A DNA stretch of 64,000 nt, from contig LSRY02000060.1 of assembly GCA_001643675.2 (NCBI GenBank), positions 304,501 through 368,500 on the forward strand, written 5' to 3'. A model generated the notes under the pieces. That model was given only the letters and a program-made list of their open reading frames with translations. It was not told where the DNA came from and did no database searches. Source of the stretch: Monocercomonoides exilis (Eukaryota; Preaxostyla; Oxymonadida; Polymastigidae). The position numbers and the translations under genes are program-made. Each line of letters begins with the position of its first letter. The first letter of the stretch is position 1. Below are positions 33,530-43,901 of this stretch, in pieces.

Positions 33530-34107
33530 AATCTCCAAAATGCACCTGAACTTCATCAGCTTCTCATAGAGCTAGTCGCCACACGCCTCTCCAACGAAAT
33601 ACACCGCCAGCGCAGACAGAACACATGGCATCACCACATTCGGCATATACATCACATTCACAAAAAAAAAAGAGCAGATAATATTATGTACTTCACAGCC
33701 TCCAGATGCTCTGCTGCCACATGAGCTCAAAAGATCGTGGTGCAATGTAATTGACCAGATGCTGCAGGGTGCAGCGCCTCTCCACATACACGCCCCATCA
33801 GCGACCCTGTAGCAAGCAAAGGTATCATTATACCTGCTGGCACATTTAGTGGCATCGACAGCGGCTGGAATACATGATTCACAACCAGGCACGCGCACGT
33901 ACTCCGCAGCTCAGTCCCACATGCCTGCAGCCCAACATCAGTCGGTATATCTTCCTGTGGTAGTGCCTTTAGCTGCGCTGTGTCGTCTGTCCCAATGACT
34001 ATCCCTGTAGAGAACACAAACGAAGAAGTCGAAGAAGAGGCAGAAGTGTGCGCAAATGTTTCTATTCGTCGGGCTTCGATAATGACTAAAAAAAAAAGAA
34101 GATGCAT
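33530..34107 (-). pseudogene. CLC-type chloride channel/transporter fragment
   Basis: The minus strand encodes a segment matching the second half of a CLC membrane domain. It has DDTAQLKAL before the helices; then the conserved selectivity loop PAGIMIPLLATGSLMGRVCG (about 33830), corresponding to the family's GxFxP...GxxxGR signature; then a membrane helix pair; then MPCVLSALAVYFVGEACGD leading into LYEKLMKFRC, the usual exit towards the CBS domains. CLC proteins move chloride across membranes. The frame is broken by a TGA near 33728, a one-base loss in a T10 run (33662-33671) and a TAG at 33572. The N-terminal helices are not found. Either a partial pseudogene or a gene with local sequence errors. 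Confidence 0.65.
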
Positions 34108-35419
34108 AATTTCACAATAAAATCAAAAGAAAATACTAAAAAAAATTATTGAAAATATATTAATTCATGCCTTTGAATGCTTCAGAGCCAACGTTTTGAA
34201 TTGAAACAAATTTATTATGATCGATTCAATTTTCTTTCTTCGCTTCCTCTTTCTATTCGGTTGAGTCACAATCATTAAATCCCAAGACAACTTCCCTGAT
34301 CAACTTCCTTCCTTCATTCTTCCCCCCCTCCTCCTCCTCCTCTCTCTCTCTCATTCACACTTCTCACTCTTCCCAATGAGCTGCAACAAATATCTGCTTG
34401 TGAATACATTCACAAAATGAAAAGAAAGCAGCTGCTTCGAGGCAAGCTGTTACAATACAAAGTGGAGGAACATGCAATCAATGAGGGGAAAAATGTGAGA
34501 AGGAAGAGAGAAGGAAGGATAATGGAAGAGTGATGACAGAAGAGAAACATGCTGAACGTGCTCTGATTCCATGCAGCAGCCTCAAATGAAAAGAATGGAG
34601 GCATCTCATTCGCCAGGCAGTGCAGCTCGAAACTGCAATTGAAGAGATGGGCAAACAACAGAGAAGATGCAGATATCCGGAAAGAAGAAGAGGAGGAGGA
34701 ATTGCAGCAGAAGATGTGCTTGATAGCCATATGTGTGCTACACAAACAGAAACACCAAATTGTCAATACAAAGTTTGCTGTTTGCAACAATTACAAGATC
34801 TTTCAGCAGTAAAATCCAGTTGCAGTTGGGCAGAATGTTGTTTGATATCCGAAAAGGATTCAATAATTGAATGTCTCGTTGTTGGCGTTTCTCCACTCTT
34901 TTGAAACAAAAGCGGAATCAGAAATTGAATATCGTCGCTTTCTATGTTTGCCTGGCGCAGTCTGAGCAACAGGAAAACCTTATAAATAAAACCGATATTT
35001 TGGTAGTCTCATTTTTTTCATTGAATTGTTTCCATTTTTTGTGATAAATATCCTTCCCTTGATATTGCCAGCCACTTTCCTTGCCAAAAAACTGCTCCTC
35101 CTGCCTAACATTCCAAAATGCTACATAATATTGTGCAGATTTTGTCCTTCACAGAATTCCATCCACTTTTTGTCTTCATTCAACAAAACATCAGTAGAAT
35201 TTGTTTTCACATCTTGTTCAAATAAAAATCATATATCTTGCGTAACTTCATTTATTTCCCAATGGCTATACAATAATCTGCTCCATTCTCATCGTATTGC
35301 TCTCCAAAGCGGAGATTTGCTATTTGACAGACAAGAAAAGTTCCTTTTCTTTGAAAAGGAAGCAAACAGAGCAGTTTTCCAATATAATGAAAAAATTGTA
35401 ATATTACAATAAAAATTAA
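34108..35419. other. No confident gene
   Basis: Includes a CCTCCT/TCTC microsatellite at 34.32-34.36 kb. Coding-like minus-strand pieces near 34.8-34.97 kb (for example NIESDDIQFLIPLLFQKSG) are followed by stops. A 128-codon plus frame at 35026-35412 ends at the transposon boundary and has no motif. Confidence 0.4.
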
Positions 35420-35877
35420 ATTATAAAAAGTATTAGCAAACTGGTAAAAAGTTGGAAAAGTGAGTGGTTTTAAAAAAATGAAAGAAACAAAACTCCAGCT
35501 TCAATCAGAACCATATCTTTTTGAATTTTTGAATATTTATTAAAAAAAAAACAAATATCAGAAAAATTTTGATTTTTTGTTTAATAGTTATGTATGTGAT
35601 AAGAGTTAGAAAAATGTTTTTTCTGAATTTTAAAAACTTGTATTCATGGAAAAAACTTCTGTTTTCCGCTTCAAACAATGAAGATGACAGAAGGATCAGA
35701 ATCTCGATGCCACTTTTTTTTTGTTCAAAATGGTTTATTTCATCGATTTAACTTCATATATTACTAAAAAACTGCTTTTTGAAATCTGCAATTTTCGCCC
35801 TTTAGCGCGTAATTTTTTGATCTTTTTGCCCTCGAAAAAAATAAAATATAGGGTCGGATCCTTTTTTTCATTCAAAA
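35420..35877 (+). repeat. Left terminal inverted repeat (458 bp)
   Basis: Begins ATTATAAAAAGTATTAGCAA. Identity with the inverted 43439-43896 ends abruptly at 35877, after CATTCAAAA. Short frames inside it appear twice in the window only because of the duplication. Confidence 0.95.
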
Positions 35878-36272
35878 TTGACAATGTTGAGAATAGTCGA
35901 ATTTTTGAAATTTGTGATTTAAAAATCGTATACGGACAGGTATCATATAAATTTTCTGAAAATAAATTTTATTTGTTTTTTTAATAGCAATGTTAATGTT
36001 ACTGATGTTTTCATATTTTTCATTTTTTATTTTTTATTTTTAATTATGATACGTTTTTTTGTAATTTTGAAGGATTTGTCATTTCAGAAGAAATTCATTA
36101 TTCAAATAAAAAATATTTCATTCATTTTAAATGATTTCTTGAGAAAACTGTTAAAAATCAAACTGAAAACATCAAGAGAGGAAGTGAGAAAATTGAAAAA
36201 AGAAAAATTCGAAAATAAAAATCGCAAGGAAAAAAAAGTAAAAATTAAAGCAAAAATAGACAAAGAACAAAA

Positions 36273-38167
36273 TCATTCAATCATTTGGTTTATTCTATAA
36301 AAACAAATTGCACCATTCCATCCTTCATTTGCCATTGCTTTCCAATATGCTTCATTGAAATGGGAATTCACCTGAGATATAACTCCATCATTGCACTCCA
36401 GTAGACTAAGCTCCCCAGTCGATTCATCTCTTCCATCAACAACAACTGCTATAAAATGACCAATAGGCATAGGTTTCATCGAATGAAGGACATATCCAAA
36501 GAAATTGTAATCAATCCTCGGAAAGAAAGAAAACTCATGTTTCAGTTGATTTGTTGCATGTGACGTCACCACCATCGATTTCGGAGTGGATCCACTTCCA
36601 TGAAATGTGATAGTTTTGGGCGGTTGCATAACAGGGGAGTTTTCCTTTGAGCTATGATAAATTGCAAGGATTTTTGGGAACCTGTCAATTTGTGTCCAAT
36701 ACAAAAATGAAGTCTTGCACCCACAATAAGCATCAACACACGGTTCCTCAGTTGATAACTGATCGGTTGCAGACAATGACAAATTCAACCCCTTCACAAT
36801 CGATGGATGCATGATGGTGAAATAAAACGAAGGATTTTGGTTATGAACACGAACATGAGAACACTTCGCACACAGTTTGAATGAAGATTGCTTCACTGTG
36901 AAGTCTTTCTTGATATTGCACCCCTCCAAAAATGCATCGTTCAGAATTGCTTCATATGCTGTTGTGATCCCTAATGGATCAGATTTGCTCCCACCATGTT
37001 TTTGCACAAAATTCATAAATGCTGGAGTTCCCCACACTTTGTTTGTCACAGTTCTCCCTCTGATTGCACTGAAAAGTCTTCTGAAAATATACACTCCTCC
37101 ACGTCTTTTTTTGATATCACATTGCACTCCAAACGATGCCAGACATTGACAAATAGAAGCTAAAGCACATGATGATCCAAAATTTATCAACTCCCTCCCA
37201 CAATTCACCAACACCTGAACATATGAACGTGATTCTTTTGGTAAAGGATGAGCTGGAAATAGAAACGAAGGAGGAAATTGAAAAAAGCTACTCATTTGTG
37301 GAACTGTTGAAAGAACAGAATAAGGATTTCCTAATGCTTCCATTGAAGACTGTTGCTTCAAAGCAACAAACAAAAAAATAAACAAATAATTATTGATTTG
37401 CCTGTCAAATTGAATCAGGCAATTTTTGAAAAAAAATAAAAAACCAAACCTCTATTTCCATTTTCATTCCTCCTCCTTTAATATCTGAACATTTTTTATC
37501 TTTGCTCATTTTTAAACATTCATCGCTCTCCGTTTCTTCATCGTCGCTTTCTTCTTTTTCAGACATTTGATCAACCGCTTCATCTTCGTCTGAAGATATT
37601 ACACTGTAACTTGATGAAGAAGATTGCTTCCGAAAAATTGATTGAATTGAATTCTCTTCCTTTTTATCCTTCAAACATTCACCCAAACAGTTGATCTTGT
37701 AATTGAAATCTTGTATCAGTTCTTGCTGAGAAAACCACTCAGTCAGACACAGCAGCATTTTTTCTTGGATATACGGGTTCGATTCATTGAACGGGAGCTT
37801 CAATTTTTGGACAATCTTATGTAATGGTGCTTTTTTATAAACAAATAATAAAAAAATTAAAACATAATAAATATCAAAATAAAATATTATTAATTACAAA
37901 ATACAAAGAAAACAAAGGAAAAACTAAAAGCAAACATCCATAATTTTTCATCAGATTATTCATTAGCGAGTTTCCGGGGATCAATTTGATAAAAAATTCG
38001 AAGAGGACTTTATTTGCATGATCAACTGACATATTTCTGAAAAAGTTCGATAGCATATCCACATCGTTCATTATGCTTTGCTTTCTCATGCTTGTGTGCG
38101 CACGGGAAAATCGAGAACCAGACAACCTCCCACTTGACATTATGAATTTCCTTTTATTGGGTTTCAT
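36273..38167 (-). CDS. USP-like (C19 peptidase-like) protein, three exons, transposon-encoded
   Basis: Exon 1 is 38167-37936, exon 2 is 37829-37450, exon 3 is 37355 (or 37349) to 36273. Both introns start GTTTG and end AG, and the phases fit (1, then 0). The spliced protein is about 564 aa with no internal stop. It has a basic N-terminus (MKPNKRKFIMSSGR), a helical region, an acidic Ser/Glu segment, and then a USP-like domain. That domain has a Cys box INFGSSCALASICQCL (family consensus GNTCYxNSxLQ), a zinc-like CAKC...CVDAYCGC pair, and a His box IGHFIAVVVDG followed by a C-terminal ICFYRI strand. USPs cleave ubiquitin from proteins. Cys and His are kept, but the oxyanion Asn of the Cys box is Ser here, so activity is uncertain. 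Stop is TGA. Confidence 0.8.
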
Positions 38168-38400
38168 TAGATTTTCACTAAAAATTTCAATTTGAAATAT
38201 TTAATTCACATTTATATTTAAAAAAAATAATAAACTCTCTGGATTTGGAAAAAAATCCAAAATCCTTTCATTCATCGAGAAAAAAATAAATTCAATTTTT
38301 TCTGTTTGAAAATTAAAAACAATGACGATCACAAAATGACAATATTATCATGTGTCTGATTTATGCCGGAAATGATAAATAACGACATATGTACTTTATT

Positions 38401-38515
38401 TATTGGAAAAAAACTGTTTTCTGCTCCTTGCACTTTCCCCCCTTTAGCACTTTTTTTTTGATCTTTTTGACTCCTTCGAATTTTGAATTATGGATCTGAT
38501 TCTTTTTTCATTGAA
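38401..38515 (+). repeat. Diverged internal copy of the TIR inner end
   Basis: The sequence around CCCTTTAGCAC...TTTTTTGATCTTTTTG...GGATCTGATTC...TTTTTTCATT parallels the inner 110 bp of the left TIR, in the same orientation, with many changes. It lies in the divergent promoter region between the two transposon genes. Confidence 0.6.
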
Positions 38516-38822
38516 AAACAATATTATTTATATTTTGAAGAACTTTATATATGAGAATGATATATTTCATAAGACAAGTTCATTTATGTAATGAATTTTT
38601 CAATAAACCTTCAATTTAAGAATTCTTTAATTTTTTCAAATTTTTTTCTGATAAGAAATTTTTAAAAATTTTTTCTATAATTCAAATCACGTTAAAAAAA
38701 TTTTTTAACAATTTTGGAAATAGTCAAATAATGAAAAAATAACAATACATATTTTTTTAAATAAAAAAAATTTTTTTTAGAATAATTGTGATTTTCCATA
38801 AGAAAATATTAATTAGAGAAAA

Positions 38823-41800
38823 ATGTCGTTTTCAAAACGCGAATCGACATTAAATTCTCGATGCAATGTTATGTGGCAAGAAATCAAGCGCATCGGTGGA
38901 GATGACGTGGATTCGTTGCTTGTCTATCTGTTTTACAACTATAGGCAATCATCTTCAGTAATTGATGATTTACTGAAGTCTTTGAATGGTTTGGTTTTAT
39001 ATTTTTTTGAATTGTGTTGAAAATATTATTTTCACTCTCTGTTATTTTTTTCTTTTTGATTTGTTAATTATTTATTTTTTTTTAAAACAGAATATCACAC
39101 AAAGCTACTGGTAGACCTGTCTGTAGTGTACAACAACGCTCCGTTGCACACTCAGACAACAATGCTACAAGCGCTTTCCCGCAACACATCATTATCCGAT
39201 TTACAGGACTATGGATATGATGTCACAGAGGGAAAATTTATTTACGCGAAGCAAACGCTAAAAAAAACCAAGGATTAATCATTACGCCTCAGAAACCTCA
39301 CCTTCCGTCTTGCAAAAGTGGTTTGTATTTATTTTAATTTTTTTTTGAATAATTTTCTCTGTTTATTATAGGCTTAAATGAACAGGAATGGGAAAAGGGC
39401 AATAACTGGATGTTGGCTCATTCAACTGAAGCCTCAACTTCTCTTCAGTCAGCAAAGAAAAAGCAGCGAGCTGAACCAGATTACGCCAGATTTATTGACG
39501 AAGCAGCTTGGGATGAAGAAATTATTACAGAAAATTCTTCTACAAATAAAAAACAATCTTCTTCTTCTTCAACATCATCTCAACTCAATAAAAATTTAAA
39601 AATTATTTCAGAAAAAAATTCTCCTTCTTCAAATTCTTCTTCTTCTCAAGCTGTTGATGCTCCAATCAACACTCCAATAAGGAGAGAAAGGGGTTTTACA
39701 AATAATCTAAATAAAAATACAAATCACAAACGACACTCTTATCCATCATTAATTCCCATTCACAAAATATTCAAATCAAAAACTTCTTCTTCACAAATTT
39801 CAATAACAAAAAAATTAAAGGATGAAATAAATATTTCATCATTTTAAAATGATAATGTGTTTGTAAGTGAGCAATTAGTTGATTATGCCACTTCACCCAC
39901 ATTAATTCCACCTCAAGCATTTCAAAATCTCTTTTCTTCATTTTCAAAAGAGAATGACACTTCAACACTTCAACAACAAAGCATTCAATCTTCAAAAAAT
40001 GAAATATCTATTCAAAATAATTCTTCAAAAAATACTTCAAAAAAGAATGCAAAAGAAAATTCAATAAAAAATCATTCTCATTCTCAATCTTTCTCAAATT
40101 CATTAAATTCTTCAAATAAATCATCACAAACAGCAAAAGGATTGCCTAACTTAGGCAACACATGCTATTTGGCTTCTCTTCTTCAATGCTTATCTTCAAT
40201 CATGACACGCAAACCATCTTTTCTCAAAAAACAAACAGCTATGAAGAACACATCTTCGCGTGTTATTAGTGTTTGTCAACAATTGGCTAAAGATGGAACG
40301 GCAGTGCGTTCGTGTGTCCCATCTCTTATTGACAAATGGGAAGATTTCTGAGACCACGGCAAAAGGCAACAGTGAAATGTTACAGAGGCATTTGACAATC
40401 TTCACCGACTTCTTCAAAAAAATGAGTTGATAAATAAGGACACCTTCAATCCTGTTTTAATCACTCATTTCAAATGCCAAAAATGCCAAAAAATTTCATC
40501 ACGTTTCAACGAAGTTTGTAACAATGTTGTTATTAATTCTTCCTCGACTCATAATGGATTATCTTCTCTCTTTGCAACTGAAGTTTTGGAAGGAAAGAAT
40601 AGTGTCTATTGTGATGCATGCAAGGAAAAATGCTGTGCTGCTCGATGGGAGGAAATGGCTGCATTTCCAGATGTGCTAGCCCTCTGTCACGAATGCACTG
40701 ACTCTGCAAGCTCTGCTCCTTCAAGAACATAACTGATGGAAACAGATCGCGTTAACCAGCGCACTTTCTGCAAAGTGTTTTCAACAGAAAGTCTTCAACA
40801 TCTTCAAAAAGATAATCAAGAAACCATCATATATCATCTCGTTGGGCAAATTCTTTTCAAGCGTTTGGATCTACAGAATGGACATTACATCGCTGTGATC
40901 AAAAGAAAGAGCGTTAACAACTGCATATGGAATATCTGTAACGACGCTGATGTGACAGAATTGAACATCGAAAATTGGACAAAGGCATGGAAGGATCTTT
41001 ATGCTCAAGGTTTCACTCCGTCACTTTCATTCTATATCAAAGAAAAAGCCAAACCAACTTTTTCATCAATTCAATTTGGTGGTTCTTCTTCTTCAGAAAC
41101 ATCAAATTTGAACAATTTAAATCACATATCAACAACAACAGCAGCACTAACTTCGACAACAACAACAGCAACTTCATCATCATCATCATCATCATCATCA
41201 TCGTTTATCACACCACTACATCAAACTTCTTCCATTCCACAACTGTCATCATCAATAACAACTAACTATGGATTGGAAAAACTTAAAGAAAGAAGAAAGA
41301 AAACGGGCATCTTTTCTCCCAACGAGAAAAGAGTGATCTTCAAGCCCAAGACTAAATTGTGGAAAGAGTTTTCAGAAGAAACAAATATTAAAGTTTCTCT
41401 TTCCCATTTCTACAAACTCACCACCAACTTCTCTAAAGCTAAAAGGCGCACAGATCTCTGTGGCATGTGTGAGAAGTTGGACTATTTGGAAAACAAATTG
41501 ATATCATCTCAAAACAAAAATGGACTTTCTTCTGCAGAGTTTCAAACACTCAAACTTCTTCGACAACATCGACTTGTTGCAGAAATGCAACGAAAACATT
41601 ATCAATCAACTGTTAACAATCTCAAAGAGGGAGAAGCAGTCTTCGTCTTCGACTTCAAAGAGAAGTGGAAACTGCCAATCCGAAAGAACCAACTTCAACA
41701 AGAATTCTTTAATTATCAACAGGTTTCTCAATTCACAATCATCTCCCTTCAAAAAATAAACAATCAACTAATTAAAAGAACTTTCAACTTCTTCTCCGAC

Positions 41801-42568
41801 TGCCTTTCAAATGATCACAGATTTGTTATTGAGTGTCTGGAATCTGTGATCAAAAGACACTTCTTCACAGACACTCACACTTTTAAGTTCTTCTGCGATT
41901 CAGGTCCACACAACCGTAATCGCTTCCTTCTTCACTTCATCCTTTCAAAACAATCAAAACTTCTTAAAAAGAAAAATACTCAACTCAATTTCTTCGCTGA
42001 GCATCATGGAAAAAATATCTGTGATAGTGAATTTGGTACGTTAGTGAATGCAATCGACAACAATCTTTCGACTGAACACATTACCACCCTTCATGATTTG
42101 ATCAACTTCTTCGAAAACAATATGAACACTTCGACATCAGCTTCTTCAACTTCACAATCAAACATTTTCTCAACATCATCATCAAACTCTTCACCATCTT
42201 CAACATCTGTCAATAACTTTGAGCATGAGAGGTACTTTGAAGAATATGTACCATCTCAGCAAATTTCATGGCCATCTCTGTCAGTCCCTCACATGAAGGA
42301 CTATTTACACTTTGAGCGCAAAGGCTCATTTGTCTGTGCTTCAGCTGTTGGATATCTTCCTCAACGCTCTCTGGTTGCCCTCGAATCTTCGACAATTAAA
42401 GAAAAGGTTCAACGTTCAAGAAAGTCATTTCACTCTGATATCACATCATCAAACTCTTCTCTTCTTTCTCAATCTTCTCAAGATCTTCTTTCAAGGAGAT
42501 TTGAGCTTCTTCTTGAATCTTCTTCTATTTGTGAATCTCAAAATTGTTCTATTGGTGTCCCCTATTAA
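38823..42568 (+). pseudogene. USP-DDE transposase (three exons), with four in-frame stops and a homopolymer frameshift
   Basis: Exons 38823-38988, 39091-39320 and 39372-42568 have GTTTG donors and phase-1 junctions. One base is missing in an A8 run at about 39259-39266. The last exon keeps one frame for 1,065 codons apart from TAA 39845, TGA 40349, TGA 40373 and TAA 40730. Order: helical N-terminus (TTMLQALSRNTSLSDLQDYG); Ser/Asn linker; USP-like domain with Cys box LPNLGNTCYLASLLQCLSS (about 40145), CxxC pairs (KCQKCQK, CDACKEKC) and His box NGHYIAVIKR (about 40885); then, after a poly-Ser run, a zinc-like CGMCEKLDYL region and a DDE-type core: first Asp in VFDFKEKW (about 41655), second in FFCDSGPHNRNR (about 41895), Glu in HHGKNICDSEFG (about 42005). 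This core matches a family of DDE-like proteins with an HGKxxCD motif. The USP-to-transposase linkage in one frame is unusual. As written, the gene is not functional. Confidence 0.8.
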
Positions 42569-42603
42569 GAAACTAGTTGTTGTGTGTGCTTAGCTGGTCC
42601 TCT

Positions 42604-42718
42604 ATCGGAAGGGTGCTGGACATGACTGTTCGTATTAGATATTGCAGCCTTCGGGCTGCTTTATCCGGACCTGGATACGACGAACAGCCTCCCAGGTGCA
42701 CAACAGTTAGAATCCGAT
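42604..42718 (+). ncRNA. Candidate structured RNA after the transposase stop
   Basis: Nested pairings: ATCGGA 42604-42609 with TCCGAT 42713-42718; CTGG 42616-42619 with CCAG 42692-42695; CTGTTCG 42626-42632 with CGAACAG 42681-42687, extended by TAT/ATA. Inside is a perfect GCAGCC-UUCG-GGCTGC hairpin (42644-42659), and a second hairpin TATCC/GGATA (42662-42677, sharing bases with the TAT/ATA extension) whose loop GGACC can pair with GGTCC at 42596-42600, a possible pseudoknot. The GC content contrasts with the surrounding AT-rich DNA. No match to tRNA, snRNA, SRP or hammerhead core that I can see. It could be a ribozyme, a 3'-UTR element or a carried small RNA gene. Confidence 0.4.
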
Positions 42719-43438
42719 TGTTTTCTTGTGCTTTTTGTCCCTATATTGTCCCAATAATTAAATTGGTTATTTTCCCGCTTATATTTGTATTTATCAAGAT
42801 TCATTAATGTAGAGAGGTGTGAGGGAATTCATTGATCTTTGAGTGAGGTTTTTGGAAGGGAGAGTTGTTGAGAGTGTGAAATGTTGTTTTATCATTGTGT
42901 CTGTCTTTTTTCTTTGTTGGATTTGATCTTTTTGAGTCAAAGAGAGAGAAATATCAGAAAGGGGTGAGTGGATGGAAAACAGAGGGAAAATAGACAAGTT
43001 AGTTTTTGAACTTTTTATATAAGAATTCTTTTTTGTTTGGAATTGTCTTTGATACCATGAATTTGTTGAAATAGTGCTATTTCTTCTTATATTTTTCATT
43101 GTTCAAAATTGTTGATATTTAGTTGATATTTGGTGATTGTTTTATGATTATGTGATGGAATTATGTTTTTTGAAAGTTATTGAATTTGATTAGAAAATTT
43201 CTAACTGTTTTCAATTTTTTAAATGATTAATATCATGAAGTTCTTTTTGTTTTTTTATGTCATTTTGATTGGTGGATGATTGTTATTTTTTGACGTATTT
43301 TTTTTAATTTCACTCATTTTTCTACAATTTTCAGAAAAACTCAATAACAAAAAATAAACACATTTTTGTAACGACCACTCATCTAATCATTCAGTAATGC
43401 ATGAAAAATGAAAAAATATGATACATACACAACAACAT

Positions 43439-43896
43439 TTTTGAATGAAAAAAAGGATCCGACCCTATATTTTATTTTTTTCGAGGGCAAAAAGATCAAA
43501 AAATTACGCGCTAAAGGGCGAAAATTGCAGATTTCAAAAAGCAGTTTTTTAGTAATATATGAAGTTAAATCGATGAAATAAACCATTTTGAACAAAAAAA
43601 AAGTGGCATCGAGATTCTGATCCTTCTGTCATCTTCATTGTTTGAAGCGGAAAACAGAAGTTTTTTCCATGAATACAAGTTTTTAAAATTCAGAAAAAAC
43701 ATTTTTCTAACTCTTATCACATACATAACTATTAAACAAAAAATCAAAATTTTTCTGATATTTGTTTTTTTTTTAATAAATATTCAAAAATTCAAAAAGA
43801 TATGGTTCTGATTGAAGCTGGAGTTTTGTTTCTTTCATTTTTTTAAAACCACTCACTTTTCCAACTTTTTACCAGTTTGCTAATACTTTTTATAAT
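43439..43896 (-). repeat. Right terminal inverted repeat (458 bp)
   Basis: Exact inverted copy of 35420-35877, followed directly by TTAA at 43897-43900. Confidence 0.95.
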
Positions 43897-43901
43897 TTAA
43901 T

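Larger units (their letters stand above)
35420..43896. mobile_element. 8.48-kb TTAA-flanked DNA transposon encoding USP-like and USP-DDE proteins
   Basis: The two ends, 35420-35877 and 43439-43896, are 458-bp inverted repeats that I compared line by line and found identical. TTAA lies directly outside both (35416-35419 and 43897-43900), the target duplication used by piggyBac and Kolobok-type transposons. Identity of such long ends implies recent insertion or gene conversion. Two genes diverge from about 38.5 kb: a three-exon minus-strand gene with a USP-like domain, and a plus-strand gene whose long last exon joins a USP-like domain to a DDE transposase domain. A foldable RNA follows the latter. 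Subtype within known superfamilies is not clear; Kolobok-like by target site only. Confidence 0.9.

Noticed and set aside
35721-35984. 87-aa ORF at 35.7 kb and its near-identical twin at 43383-43595 minus as a duplicated gene
   Set aside because: Both lie in the 458-bp terminal inverted repeats; the identity is explained by the repeat and the frames have no coding features.
42604-42718. Hammerhead or HDV-like ribozyme
   Set aside because: The hammerhead core CUGAUGA/GAAA is absent, and the double-pseudoknot order of HDV-like ribozymes cannot be drawn.
42577-42720. tRNA or snRNA gene after the transposase
   Set aside because: No cloverleaf, no B-box and no recognisable snRNA core; kept only as an unnamed structured RNA.
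35420-43896. Assigning the transposon to piggyBac
   Set aside because: The TTAA site fits, but the long AT-rich TIRs lack the CCC start and the DDE core does not resemble a piggyBac transposase.
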